Shown here: positions 1 through 10,708 of the stretch, one piece after another
Layout of the letters: every line of letters begins with the position of its first letter
Position numbering within the stretch: position 1 is the stretch's first letter
Origin: Paraburkholderia lycopersici
Lineage (GTDB): Bacteria > Pseudomonadota > Gammaproteobacteria > Burkholderiales > Burkholderiaceae
Length of the DNA: 64,000 bases
Direction: 5' to 3'
Assembly (NCBI RefSeq): GCF_900096975.1
Contig: NZ_FMYQ01000001.1
Span: forward strand, 248,001-312,000
Translations under genes and position numbers: made by a program
The notes under the pieces: model-generated
Seen by the model: only the letters and a program-made list of their open reading frames with translations
Database searches by the model: none
Told to the model about the DNA's origin: nothing

Positions 1-474
1 GTCGCAAACGCCAAGGCACAGCGCCGCGTCGAACATGTTGTGCGTGAGCGCCACGGCCGTGCTCATCGCGATCACTTCGCGCGAGAAGAGCGACAGCTCC
101 ATGCCGGCATTGCCCTGCGTGACGCCGTCGCACATCGCCGGCACGCCGCCCGCGAACTGCGCGACGCCGCCGCCTTCGCGGGCCGCCTTTTTGATGATGT
201 CGGGGAAATCCTTGTAGGGGGCGTGCGCCGAGAGCATCTCGTTATACGCCGAGACGATGCCGATGTTCGGCTCGCGGATCGTCTTGATCGAGATCTTGTC
301 GCGGCCTTCGAGGCCGGCGAAGCCGTGCGCGAGATTCGCACACGAGAGCGCGCCGCGCGCGGGGAACCGGTCCTGAGCCGCCGCGATGCGCGCGAGATAG
401 GCCTCGCGGGTCGGCTTGCTGCGCTCGATCACGCGCTGCGTGACCTTCATCAACTGGGAATGCGGGGAAACCAT
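1..474 (-). CDS. edd: Phosphogluconate dehydratase, N-terminal part (cut by window edge)
   Basis: This is the first 158 codons of a 6-phosphogluconate dehydratase, the Entner-Doudoroff enzyme that converts 6-phosphogluconate to KDPG in the cytoplasm. The translation begins [19 protein letters not shown] and carries IvD/Edd family landmarks: [20 protein letters not shown], then a segment with [20 protein letters not shown]. The reading frame is open through base 1, so the C-terminal three quarters lie outside the window. The ATG is preceded by a strong GGAAGGAGA ribosome binding site. It is divergent from hexR, and a HexR-like operator lies about 90 bp upstream, so control by HexR is the natural inference. 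Identity is confident; the remainder cannot be checked here. Confidence 0.93.
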   Translation of the reverse strand, partial: MVSPHSQLMKVTQRVIERSKPTREAYLARIAAAQDRFPARGALSCANLAHGFAGLEGRDKISIKTIREPNIGIVSAYNEMLSAHAPYKDFPDIIKKAAREGGGVAQFAGGVPAMCDGVTQGNAGMELSLFSREVIAMSTAVALTHNMFDAALCLGVCD

Positions 475-562
475 CGAATCTCCTTCCTTCTTGTCTCGGC
501 GGCATGCTCGGGGCCAGATCACAGGCGCCCTGCGGCGCGCCGGTCAGCGATGCGGCGATGTT

Positions 563-577
563 AGTAGAAAAACTACA
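563..577 (-). promoter_or_regulatory. HexR-like operator on the edd side
   Basis: Read on the minus strand this is TGTAGTTTTTCTACT. It closely matches the second copy nearer hexR, and both resemble the TGTARTAAAATTACA-type sites known for HexR. It lies in the leader or promoter region of edd. Binding is inferred from motif and context. Confidence 0.6.
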
Positions 578-693
578 TACCGACAATCCCGGCAAGACCC
601 CTGGGAGCGCCGCATTAAACGAACGCACGGTCTTATTATTCATGGGCTCCCGAGAAATCATGCGCCTAGACGGGGTAGTAGCAGCCGCGGTCC

Positions 694-708
694 TGTAGTT
701 TTTGTACA
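694..708 (+). promoter_or_regulatory. HexR-like operator overlapping the hexR promoter
   Basis: TGTAGTTTTTGTACA is a perfect inverted repeat (TGTA-N7-TACA). It overlaps a plausible -35 (TTTGTA, 701-706) spaced 17 bp from a -10 candidate TATAGT (724-729), so bound HexR would block its own promoter. The site is seen directly; regulation is inferred. Confidence 0.65.
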
Positions 709-762
709 TTATGCCGGATCAGCTATAGTCCACGGATCTTTCAGCATAGTGCGAGTTTCCTG

Positions 763-1620
763 ATGCTGCTGTCCCAGATGAAAGCCATGCGCGAGCAATT
801 GCGCCCTTCGGAGCGCAAGCTCGCCGATTACGTGATCGAGGCGCCCCGCGAGGTGCTCGATCTTTCGATGACCGAGGTCGCCGAACGCGCGGGCGTGAGC
901 CAGCCGACGATCGCGCGCTTCTGCCACGCGCTGGGCTTCTCGGGATTCAGGGAGTTCAAGATTCGTCTCGCGCAGGCCGTCGCCGCCGATTTGCCCACCG
1001 AGCATCCGGCCGTCTACCGCGACGTGAGCCCCGACGAGCCGGTGTCCGGCGTCGCCGCCAAGGTGCTCGAGCGCACCATCGGCGCACTCGTGCAGGTGCG
1101 CAACAACCTCTCGACCGACGCGCTCGCGGCCGCGATCACGCTGCTCGCGCGCGCCGCGCGCATCGAGTTCTATGGCGCGGGCGGGTCGGGCATCGCCGCT
1201 CAGGACATGCAGCACAAGTTCTTCCGGCTCGGCATGCCGAGCGTCGCGTATTCCGATCCGCACACGTTCCTCATGTCGGCGGCGCTGCTCGGGCCCGGCG
1301 ACGTGGTCGTGGCCATCTCGAATACGGGGCGAACGCGCGACATCGTGGATGCGGCGCAAACGGCGCTCGACCGGGGCGCAAAGGTCATTGCGATTACGCA
1401 CGGCACCTCGCCGCTCGCGCGCCTGGCGAGCGTGGGTCTGCATGCGAACGTCGACGAAGACACCGACGTTTTCTCGCCGATGACGTCGCGAACCTCGCAT
1501 CTCGCCATTGGCGACATCCTCGCCGTGGGCGTGGCGCTGCAACGCGGCCCCGCCCTGGCGGAAAAGCTCGCCGACGCAAAGGACATCATCGCGCGGCGCA
1601 GGCTCGACGCCAACGGCTGA
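763..1620 (+). CDS. hexR: HexR-type transcriptional regulator (RpiR family)
   Basis: This 285-residue protein has an N-terminal RpiR helix-turn-helix (about residues 1-80, with EVAERAGVSQPTIARFCHAL) and a C-terminal SIS sugar-phosphate-binding domain (about 125-260, with FYGAGGSGIAAQDMQHKF and VAISNTGRTRDIV). HexR regulators repress Entner-Doudoroff and central carbon genes and are released by KDPG. Divergence from edd and the two matching operators in the shared intergenic region support the HexR assignment over other RpiR members. Length is normal for the family. Regulation of genes beyond edd is not visible here. Confidence 0.9.
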   Translation: MLLSQMKAMREQLRPSERKLADYVIEAPREVLDLSMTEVAERAGVSQPTIARFCHALGFSGFREFKIRLAQAVAADLPTEHPAVYRDVSPDEPVSGVAAKVLERTIGALVQVRNNLSTDALAAAITLLARAARIEFYGAGGSGIAAQDMQHKFFRLGMPSVAYSDPHTFLMSAALLGPGDVVVAISNTGRTRDIVDAAQTALDRGAKVIAITHGTSPLARLASVGLHANVDEDTDVFSPMTSRTSHLAIGDILAVGVALQRGPALAEKLADAKDIIARRRLDANG

Positions 1621-1653
1621 ACCGCCTGGCGCCGCGCTGCGTGCAGCACATTC

Positions 1654-1685
1654 AAAAAAAGCGGACGCCCGAAGGCGTCCGCTTT
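1654..1685. terminator. Convergent terminator between hexR and hemJ
   Basis: A 9-bp perfect stem (GCGGACGCC / GGCGTCCGC) with a CGAA loop is flanked by seven A on the left and TTT on the right. It works best as a minus-strand terminator for hemJ and may also serve hexR. Confidence 0.8.
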
Positions 1686-1785
1686 GCATTTCGGCCGCTA
1701 CGTCGCGGCCCGGCAAGCACCATGACCCGCGCGCAACGGAAGAACCGCACGCTGCCGGGCGGCGGCAGGACTTGCGCGCGCAGCG

Positions 1786-2208
1786 TCAGAACGGCTTGAT
1801 GACCACGAGCGCGACCGCCGCGAGCATGCCCAGCACCGGCAGTTCGTTGAACATGCGATACCACTTGTCCGAGCGGCGGTTCTCGCCGCGCTCGAAGGTT
1901 TTGAGCAAACGCCCGCAATACGCGTGATAGACGATGAGCAGCACGACCACGCCCACCTTCGCGTGGATCCATCCCTGGCCGCGCCCGATGCCCACCACGA
2001 GCCACAGCCACAGCCCGCACAGCAGCGCGGGCACGGCGATCATCGTCATGAAGCGGTAGAGCTTGCGCGCCATGATGAGCAGGCGCTTGACGGCGGCGGG
2101 CTCGGTTTCCATCGCGAGATTCACGAAAATGCGCGGCAGGTAGAACAGGCCCGCGAACCACGAGGCGATCAGTACGATGTGAAACGTCTTGACCCAGAGC
2201 ATCGACAT
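1786..2208 (-). CDS. hemJ: HemJ/CopD-family membrane protein, probable protoporphyrinogen oxidase
   Basis: This 140-residue protein has about four membrane helices. The start MSMLWVKTFHIVLIASWFAG and the segment GQGWIHAKVGVVVLLIVYH carry the conserved His and Lys seen in HemJ, the oxygen-independent-type protoporphyrinogen IX oxidase of heme synthesis in many proteobacteria. Length (about 140) fits HemJ and not the larger CopD copper proteins. It is the last gene of the minus-strand block and is followed by a terminator. No stronger RBS separates alternative starts. The generic annotation would be CopD family protein; the HemJ role is inferred from family features. Confidence 0.75.
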   Translation of the reverse strand: MSMLWVKTFHIVLIASWFAGLFYLPRIFVNLAMETEPAAVKRLLIMARKLYRFMTMIAVPALLCGLWLWLVVGIGRGQGWIHAKVGVVVLLIVYHAYCGRLLKTFERGENRRSDKWYRMFNELPVLGMLAAVALVVIKPF

Positions 2209-2283
2209 CCTTTTTTCTTGTTCGTGAGCGATTGAGCGGCGAGGCGGCGCACCGCAGCGCGCGCCGTCACCGCCGACGCGCGA

Positions 2284-3555
2284 TCATTGACGGCCTTCGC
2301 CGTGGCCGAGCACCACGTACTTCAGCGAGGTCAGGCCTTCCAGCCCGACCGGGCCGCGCGCATGCAGCTTGTCGTTCGAAATGCCGATCTCCGCGCCGAG
2401 GCCGAATTCGAAGCCGTCCGCGAACCGCGTCGAGGCGTTCACCATCACGCTCGCCGAATCCACTTCGCGCAAAAAGCGCATGGCGCGGTCGTAGTCTTCG
2501 GTGACGATCGCGTCGGTATGGTGCGAGCCGTAGTGGTTGATATGGTCGATCGCATCGTCGAGCGTATCGACCACCTTCACCGCCAGCACGGGGGCGAGGT
2601 ACTCGGTACGCCAGTCTTCCCCGGTGGCGTCCACGAGCGGGCCGACGCCTGCGTCCGCGAGGATCGTGCGCGCCGCGCCGTCCACGCGCAGCTCCACGTT
2701 CTTCTCGCGATAGAGACGGCCAAGCGGCGGCAGCACGTCCTGCGCGATGCCGCGCGCGACGAGCAGCGTCTCCATCGTGTTGCAGGTGCCGTAGCGATGC
2801 GTCTTGGCGTTGTCGCACACCGTGAGCGCCTTCGCGAGGTCGGCGCGGTCGTCCACGTACACGTGGCAGATGCCGTCCAGGTGCTTGATCATCGGCACGC
2901 GCGCTTCGGCCATCAGACGCTCGATCAGACTCTTGCCGCCGCGCGGCACGATCACGTCCACGTGCTCCGTCATCGTGACGAGCTTGCCCACCGCCGCGCG
3001 GTCCGCGGTTTCGACCACCTGCACCGCGTCCCGCGGCAAGCCCGCCTGCGCGAGCCCCTCGCCGATCAGCCTGGCGAGCGCGGTGTTGCATTCGAGCGCT
3101 TCGGAGCCGCCGCGCAGAATCGTGGCGTTGCCCGACTTCAGGCACAGCGCCGCCGCGTCGATCGTCACGTTCGGCCGCGACTCGTAGATGATGCCGATCA
3201 CGCCGAGCGGCACGCGCATCTGCCCCACCTGGATGCCGGTCGGGCGGAACTTGAGGTTGCTGATCTCGCCGATCGGGTCCGGCAGCGCCGCGACCTGGCG
3301 CAGGCCCTCGACCATCGTCCCGAGCGCCTTGTCCGAAAGCGTGAGGCGGTCGATGAAGGCCGCGTCGTAGCCCTTGTCCTTTGCGCGCGCGAGGTCGTGT
3401 GCGTTCGCCTCCTTGAGCTGCTGCGCGTCGCGCTCGATGGCTTTCGCCACCGCATCGAGCGCCGCGTTCTTCGCGGCGGTCGAAGCCCGTGCCATCGCGC
3501 GCGAAGCCTTGCGGGCGCGCCGGCCGAGGTCGGTCATGTACTGGTCGATATCCAT
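2284..3555 (-). CDS. proA: Gamma-glutamyl phosphate reductase (proline synthesis)
   Basis: A 423-residue NADPH-dependent reductase that converts gamma-glutamyl phosphate to glutamate 5-semialdehyde, the second step of proline synthesis. It has the aldehyde-dehydrogenase-like fold signatures: [20 protein letters not shown], the catalytic loop around Cys258 ([13 protein letters not shown]), and [20 protein letters not shown] near the C-terminus. I start at [11 protein letters not shown] because the family begins with this sequence; the in-frame extension upstream is basic and unlike ProA. It lies downstream of holA across a 231-bp gap, in the usual Burkholderia order. Full length, no defects seen. 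Confidence 0.96.
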   Translation of the reverse strand: MDIDQYMTDLGRRARKASRAMARASTAAKNAALDAVAKAIERDAQQLKEANAHDLARAKDKGYDAAFIDRLTLSDKALGTMVEGLRQVAALPDPIGEISNLKFRPTGIQVGQMRVPLGVIGIIYESRPNVTIDAAALCLKSGNATILRGGSEALECNTALARLIGEGLAQAGLPRDAVQVVETADRAAVGKLVTMTEHVDVIVPRGGKSLIERLMAEARVPMIKHLDGICHVYVDDRADLAKALTVCDNAKTHRYGTCNTMETLLVARGIAQDVLPPLGRLYREKNVELRVDGAARTILADAGVGPLVDATGEDWRTEYLAPVLAVKVVDTLDDAIDHINHYGSHHTDAIVTEDYDRAMRFLREVDSASVMVNASTRFADGFEFGLGAEIGISNDKLHARGPVGLEGLTSLKYVVLGHGEGRQ

Positions 3556-3786
3556 GGTGTTAGTCGTGATGCGGCGCGCAAGCCACGGTCGGTGCAAGAC
3601 ACCGGACGCAAGCGCGCGGTTCGATTCAAGGCGGCTCAGGCCGATTTTAAGGCCTGCGGCCCGGGTTTGCCGGTCGCGCGAATGCGGCTGCGCGATCCCG
3701 GAAAAAACGCGTATGGGCGCAACAGGTGACGCGCCAACGTGCTGGAAGCAGGTGCCGACAGCCGGTTCGGGCGAACGAGGAACGCT

Positions 3787-4977
3787 TCAGCCCGGCCGGC
3801 GCGACGGCCCTGCGGTGCGCGGTCGGCCTGCTGCAGTGGCCGCCGCCGCCGCGGCTGGGCCGCGCCCGCCCGCCGGCAACGCAGCGCCGCGCGCACCGGC
3901 GACGCGCGCTGGCGTTCCGCCATCGCGGGGCGCGGCAACCGTCATCGCCAGTTCGAACAGGCCGTCCCAGGCATCGGGCGGCAGCGCGTTGCGCCAGTCG
4001 GCGCGCGATTGTCCGGAAAGCCCCTTCACCTGCCGGTCGAGCCGCGCCGCGAGCGCGAGGCCGCGCTCGAGCGTCGCTTCGCTCAAGCGCGAAAGCGCTG
4101 GGCCCACAAGCCGCTCGCGCGGCCCCCACACGCGGTTCTCGCGCAACAGCATGGCGAGCGGCTTGCCGGCCGCCGTGCCGCGCTTGATGCGCAACAACGT
4201 GCGAATTTCCTCGACGACGGCCCACAGCACGAGCACCGAAGCCTCGCCCTCGCCGCGCAACCCGTCGAGCATGCGCGCGAGACGGCCGACGTCGCCCGTC
4301 AGCATCGCTTCGTTGAGCTTGAAAACGTCGTAGCGCGCGACGTTGAGCACGGCGTCGTGAATCTGCTCGAAGCTCAGCACGCCTTGCGGATACAGCAGCC
4401 CAAGCTTCTGGATTTCCTGATGCGCCGCGAGCAGGTTGCCTTCCACGCGCTCCGCGACGAATTGCAGCGCCCGCCGGCCGTCCTCGCCGGGCGCGACGCG
4501 CTGGCCTTGCAGCGCGAGACGCTGGCCGATCCAGTTCGGCAGCGCCGCGCGCTCGACGGGATCGACCTTCAGCGCAACGCCGCCTTCGGCCAACGCCGTG
4601 AACCAGGCCGACTTCTGCGTGGCCGCGTCGAGCCGCGGCAGCGTGACGAGCATGAGCACATCGGGATTCGCCGATGCGGCCAGCGTCTTGAGCGCGTCCG
4701 CGCCCTCCTTGCCGGGCTTGCCCGAAGGAATGCGCAACTCCACCAGCTGGCGATCGCCGAAGAGCGACATCGACTGGCTCGCGCCGAGCAGCGAACTCCA
4801 GTCGAAGCCGCGCTCGACCGTGAACACCGAACGGTCGGTGAAGCCCGCCGCGCGCGCGGCCGCGCGAATGCGGTCGCACGCCTCCTGGGCCAGCAGGTGC
4901 TCGTCGCCGTAGACGACGTACAGGCCGGCCAGCCCTTTCGCGAGGTGCGGTTCGAGTGCGTCGGGTCGCAGTTGCAT
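3787..4977 (-). CDS. holA: DNA polymerase III subunit delta
   Basis: A 396-residue clamp-loader delta subunit. The N-terminal AAA+-like region (GLYVVYGDEHLLAQEACDRI, DVLMLVTLPRLDAATQKSAW) and the helical C-terminal region (ERVEGNLLAAHQEIQKLGLL; SQSRADWRNALPPDAWDGLF) are characteristic of HolA. It opens the beta clamp within the replicase clamp loader. The protein is about 50 residues longer than typical because of an Ala/Gly/Arg/Pro-rich tail after about residue 345, which has no recognisable domain. It follows lptE by 43 bp, as in related genomes. Confidence 0.92.
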   Translation of the reverse strand: MQLRPDALEPHLAKGLAGLYVVYGDEHLLAQEACDRIRAAARAAGFTDRSVFTVERGFDWSSLLGASQSMSLFGDRQLVELRIPSGKPGKEGADALKTLAASANPDVLMLVTLPRLDAATQKSAWFTALAEGGVALKVDPVERAALPNWIGQRLALQGQRVAPGEDGRRALQFVAERVEGNLLAAHQEIQKLGLLYPQGVLSFEQIHDAVLNVARYDVFKLNEAMLTGDVGRLARMLDGLRGEGEASVLVLWAVVEEIRTLLRIKRGTAAGKPLAMLLRENRVWGPRERLVGPALSRLSEATLERGLALAARLDRQVKGLSGQSRADWRNALPPDAWDGLFELAMTVAAPRDGGTPARVAGARGAALPAGGRGPAAAAAATAAGRPRTAGPSRRPG

Positions 4978-5020
4978 GGCGCTCGGTCGAAGGTCGCTCA
5001 GTAGGGAAAAGCCGCGCGCA

Positions 5021-5584
5021 TCACAGCGGCGGCGGCGGCAGCGGCGCGCGCGGCGCCACGCCCGGCACGACCTGGTCGGGCGTCGGATGCAGCGTTCGCA
5101 ACACCGCGAGGCGCCGCATGAGCTGGTCGACGGCGTCGTTTTGCATGTCGGTGAACAGCAGCTCGGCTTCCTGCGTCTTGGCGGTCGAGAACTGGTCGCT
5201 GTAAGTCATCGCGCGGTTCAGCGAGATCGCGCTCGGCTGGATCAGCACGGTGCCGTCCGCGCTCACCAACGTGTAGTTGAGCGAATAGTTGACCTGATAT
5301 TCCTCGACCGAGCCGAACGAGTTCAGCGTGAGCGTGCTGAAGCCGCGCGATTCGGAAACGTGCAGCACGGCGTCGGCATTGGCCACCGAATCGACCACCA
5401 CCGAATCGCTGCCGCCTTCCACCATGCGCGTGAGGCGACCGGTGAACGGCGGCGGCGCGCCGACGACGGCGAGACGCTTGAACGCGAAGTCCTGCTGGCC
5501 GCGCAGCTGGAAGCCGCACGCCGAGAGGACCAGCGCGCTGCCGGCCAGCGGCAGGAACAACTTGAGGAACGATCTGCGAATCAC
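5021..5584 (-). CDS. lptE: LPS-assembly lipoprotein LptE
   Basis: This 187-residue outer-membrane lipoprotein plugs the LptD barrel and helps insert lipopolysaccharide. The N-terminus is a lipoprotein signal, MIRRSFLKLFLPLAGSALV followed by the lipobox L20-S21-A22-C23, and mature CGFQLRG is the family hallmark. A proline-rich end (APRAPLPPPPL) is unstructured. It lies between leuS and holA, the standard placement of lptE (formerly rlpB). The start is the first Met of the signal peptide. Confidence 0.93.
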   Translation of the reverse strand: MIRRSFLKLFLPLAGSALVLSACGFQLRGQQDFAFKRLAVVGAPPPFTGRLTRMVEGGSDSVVVDSVANADAVLHVSESRGFSTLTLNSFGSVEEYQVNYSLNYTLVSADGTVLIQPSAISLNRAMTYSDQFSTAKTQEAELLFTDMQNDAVDQLMRRLAVLRTLHPTPDQVVPGVAPRAPLPPPPL

Positions 5585-5681
5585 ATGGACTCCCTGGGTT
5601 CGCGACAGAGTCGCCAGTGTCGGCTTGGGCGGCGCAGCGTTACGCGGCCGCCCGGCATGGCCTTTGTTTGCCCCGGTTGCC

Positions 5682-8378
<2,697 letters not shown>

Positions 8379-8418
8379 TTAAAGGGAAACGTTGATTATA
8401 CCGTTGACTGGCGCGTGC

Positions 8419-8850
8419 TCAGCGAGCGCCGGCGGGCGGGTCCGTCACGAAGCCGAGGCGCGAGAGCCCGGCCTGCTGCGCGGCGCCCATGACCTGAGCG
8501 ATCACGTCGTAGCGCGTTTCGCGCGCGGCGCGCAGCTGCAGTTCGGGCTGCTGCGCTTCGGGCTCTTTGCCAGCCGCCGCGAAACGCGCGCGCAGCTCGT
8601 CGAGCGTGACGGGCTCGGCATTCCAGTAGAGCTTGCCGGCGGCGTCGATGGAGAGCGTGACGGTCTGCGCCGTCTGCCGCGCGGGTTCGGCGGCGACCTT
8701 CGGCAAATCGAGCCGGATCGCATGCGTGAAGAGCGGCGCGGTGATGATGAAGATGACGAGCAGCACGAGCATGACGTCGATGAGCGGCGTCATGTTGATG
8801 TCCGACATCGGCGCCGCATCGCGTTTCTTTTCGAGTCCGCCGAAAGCCAT
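8419..8850 (-). CDS. exbD: ExbD/TolR-family proton-channel subunit
   Basis: A 143-residue inner-membrane protein with a short cytoplasmic start (MAFGGLEKKRDAAPMSDINM), one membrane helix (PLIDVMLVLLVIFIITAPLF) carrying the Asp that conducts protons, and a periplasmic domain. ExbD pairs with ExbB to energise TonB (or TolA). A GGAGG sequence precedes its ATG, and it begins 12 bp after exbB, so the two are co-translated from one message. No tonB gene is adjacent. TolR is less likely because no tol genes are nearby. Confidence 0.88.
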   Translation of the reverse strand: MAFGGLEKKRDAAPMSDINMTPLIDVMLVLLVIFIITAPLFTHAIRLDLPKVAAEPARQTAQTVTLSIDAAGKLYWNAEPVTLDELRARFAAAGKEPEAQQPELQLRAARETRYDVIAQVMGAAQQAGLSRLGFVTDPPAGAR

Positions 8851-8862
8851 TTGCGTTGCCTC

Positions 8863-9603
8863 CTACGACGCCGCGCGCGCGCCCGCGGGTTCGCGCAGCG
8901 CACCCGCGCCCTGCGCGCCTTCGCGGCGCGGCGGCGCGCCTTCGGGCGCGCAGGCATACGCATGCAGATCGTGTGCGAAGCCGTCGAGATCGTCGCAAAG
9001 CTGGCGCACGAGGCGGCCGAGCACGTTATAGGCGAGCACCGCCGGAATCGCGACGACAAGGCCGAAAGCCGTCATGATAAGCGCCTCGCCCACCGGGCCG
9101 GCCACGTTTTCGATCATCGCCTGGCCGCTCGCGGCGATGCTGCCGAGCGCATGATAGATGCCCCAGACGGTGCCGAGCAGCCCCACGAACGGCGCCGTGC
9201 TGCCCACCGACGCGAGCAGCACCTGACCGAACTCGAGCCGCCGCTGCGACGCCTGCAGCGCGCCGCGCAGCGCCCGCAGCACGCGCTCGCCCCGGTCCAC
9301 GCGCGCGAGCATCATGCCGGGCGCGTCGGCTTCCTCGGCGGCGAGCGCGGCCTGCGCGAGCGGCAGGAACACGCGCTCGCGATCGACGCCGCGCATGGCG
9401 GCCACGCCGTCCGCGAGGCCGCGCGCCTGCCAGAAGCGCGCGATGGCGCGCGGCCCCTGGCGCTTCGCGCGCAGGAGCACCCAGCTCTTCACGATGAGAA
9501 AGCACCAGCTCGCGACCGACATGGCGAGCAGCACCCACGCCACCGCGTGGGTCACCGCGTCGCCGGTCTGCAGATAGTGAATGACTCCGGAACTCGCCGC
9601 CAT
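8863..9603 (-). CDS. exbB: ExbB/TolQ/MotA-family proton channel
   Basis: A 246-residue integral membrane protein with the MotA/TolQ/ExbB domain: helix 1 (VAWVLLAMSVASWCFLIVKS), then the conserved pair of helices around STAPFVGLLGTVWGIYHAL and EALIMTAFGLVVAIPAVLAY. With ExbD it couples proton flow to outer-membrane transport. I start at MAASSGVIHYLQ, which has a GAGG-type RBS; the frame remains open upstream but that extension looks like noise. The C-terminal 40 residues are Ala/Gly/Arg-rich and probably disordered. Confidence 0.87.
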   Translation of the reverse strand: MAASSGVIHYLQTGDAVTHAVAWVLLAMSVASWCFLIVKSWVLLRAKRQGPRAIARFWQARGLADGVAAMRGVDRERVFLPLAQAALAAEEADAPGMMLARVDRGERVLRALRGALQASQRRLEFGQVLLASVGSTAPFVGLLGTVWGIYHALGSIAASGQAMIENVAGPVGEALIMTAFGLVVAIPAVLAYNVLGRLVRQLCDDLDGFAHDLHAYACAPEGAPPRREGAQGAGALREPAGARAAS

Positions 9604-9673
9604 CGGACCTCGCTCACTGTCTGTCCGGCGGCGCGTGAGCTGGGCCGGACGGTGGAAAAACAGAAACAGCGGC

Positions 9674-10471
9674 TCAGCGCAGACCGAGCACGTCCTGCAT
9701 ATCGTACAGGCCGTTGGCCTTGTCCTGCAGAAAGCGCGCGGCGCGCACGCTGCCCTGCGCATACGAGAGGCGGCTCGAGGATTTGTGCGTGATCTCGATG
9801 CGCTCGCCGATACCCGCGAACAGCACCGTATGATCGCCGACGATGTCGCCGCCGCGAATCGCCGAAAACCCGATCGTCGACGGATCGCGCTCGCCCGTCA
9901 CGCCTTCGCGGCCGTACACGGCGCATTCGTCGAGATTGCGGCCGAGCACGCGCGCCACCGCCTCGCCCATCGCAAGCGCGGTGCCCGAGGGCGCGTCGAC
10001 CTTGTGGCGATGATGCGCCTCGATGATCTCGATGTCGTAGCCGGTTTCGAAAAAGCGCGCCGCGTATTCGAGCAGCTTGAGCGTGACGTTCACGCCCACG
10101 CTCATGTTCGCCGCAAATACGATGCCGACGTTTTGCGCGGCCGCGCCGAGCTGCGCCTTTTGCCGCGCGTCGAAGCCGGTCGTGCCGATCACCATCTTCA
10201 CGCCGTGGCGCTGCGCCGCCTCGAGGTGCGCGAGCGTGCCTTCGGGGCGCGTGAAGTCGATCAGGCAGTCGCTTTGCGCGAAGACCTGCTCGATGTCGTC
10301 GGTGATGCGCACGCCGGTTTCCTTGCCGAGGAACGCGCCGGCGTCCTGACCAATGGCGGCCGAGCCTTTGCGCGCGAGCGCGCCCGAGAGCGTGACCTCG
10401 GGCGAATTCAGGACGGTTTCGATGAGCATGCGGCCCATGCGGCCCGATGCACCGGCGATTGCGATTTTCAT
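9674..10471 (-). CDS. dapB: 4-hydroxy-tetrahydrodipicolinate reductase
   Basis: A 265-residue NAD(P)H-dependent enzyme of lysine/meso-diaminopimelate synthesis, reducing the DapA product to tetrahydrodipicolinate. The N-terminal Rossmann motif is [25 protein letters not shown] and the active-site block [20 protein letters not shown] are diagnostic. AGGAAGA precedes the ATG. It is placed between bamE and exbB, as in other Burkholderiaceae. Complete, with normal length. Confidence 0.96.
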   Translation of the reverse strand: MKIAIAGASGRMGRMLIETVLNSPEVTLSGALARKGSAAIGQDAGAFLGKETGVRITDDIEQVFAQSDCLIDFTRPEGTLAHLEAAQRHGVKMVIGTTGFDARQKAQLGAAAQNVGIVFAANMSVGVNVTLKLLEYAARFFETGYDIEIIEAHHRHKVDAPSGTALAMGEAVARVLGRNLDECAVYGREGVTGERDPSTIGFSAIRGGDIVGDHTVLFAGIGERIEITHKSSSRLSYAQGSVRAARFLQDKANGLYDMQDVLGLR

Positions 10472-10529
10472 GAGTCTTCCTGCCTATGTGTCGCTGGCGG
10501 GGCGCGAGGCGTCACTGCCCGCGGCCACC

Positions 10530-10558
10530 AAAAAAACGCGGCGGCCCGAAGCCGCCGG
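10530..10558 (-). terminator. Intrinsic terminator between bamE and dapB
   Basis: On the minus strand a 7-bp GC stem (CGGCGGC / GCCGCCG, 5-nt loop) is followed by seven U. It lies about 150 nt past the bamE stop, so bamE is probably transcribed separately from dapB. Confidence 0.75.
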
Positions 10559-10647
10559 CTCGACGCGTGGCGCGCCCTGCGCGCCACGCCCTGGTTGTAC
10601 AGCGGCGGCGGTGCGCCCGATCCGTCGGTCGCCGGTTTATCGTCGGC

Positions 10648-10691
10648 TTGCCGCTTGTTTGCCGCTTGTTTGCCGCTTGTTTTCCGCCTGT
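10648..10691. repeat. 11-bp tandem repeat in the bamE 3' region
   Basis: The unit TTGCCGCTTGT occurs three times in perfect register (10648, 10659, 10670), followed by a degenerate fourth copy (TTTCCGCCTGT). It lies between the bamE stop and its terminator and is non-coding on the sense strand. Slipped-strand origin is likely. Confidence 0.85.
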
Positions 10692-10708
10692 TGCCGCCGA
10701 TTTGCCGC

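Noticed and set aside
2287..3729. A 480-codon open frame opposite proA
   Set aside because: No family motifs and no ribosome binding site; proA on the other strand is complete.
8419..9603. tolQ/tolR identity for the proton-channel pair
   Set aside because: No tolA, tolB or pal gene follows, and the pair sits in the conserved exbBD-type slot between dapB and leuS, so ExbB/ExbD is preferred.
10648..10691. Possible mini-CRISPR
   Set aside because: The repeat unit is 11 bp with no spacers and no cas genes nearby; it is a simple tandem repeat.
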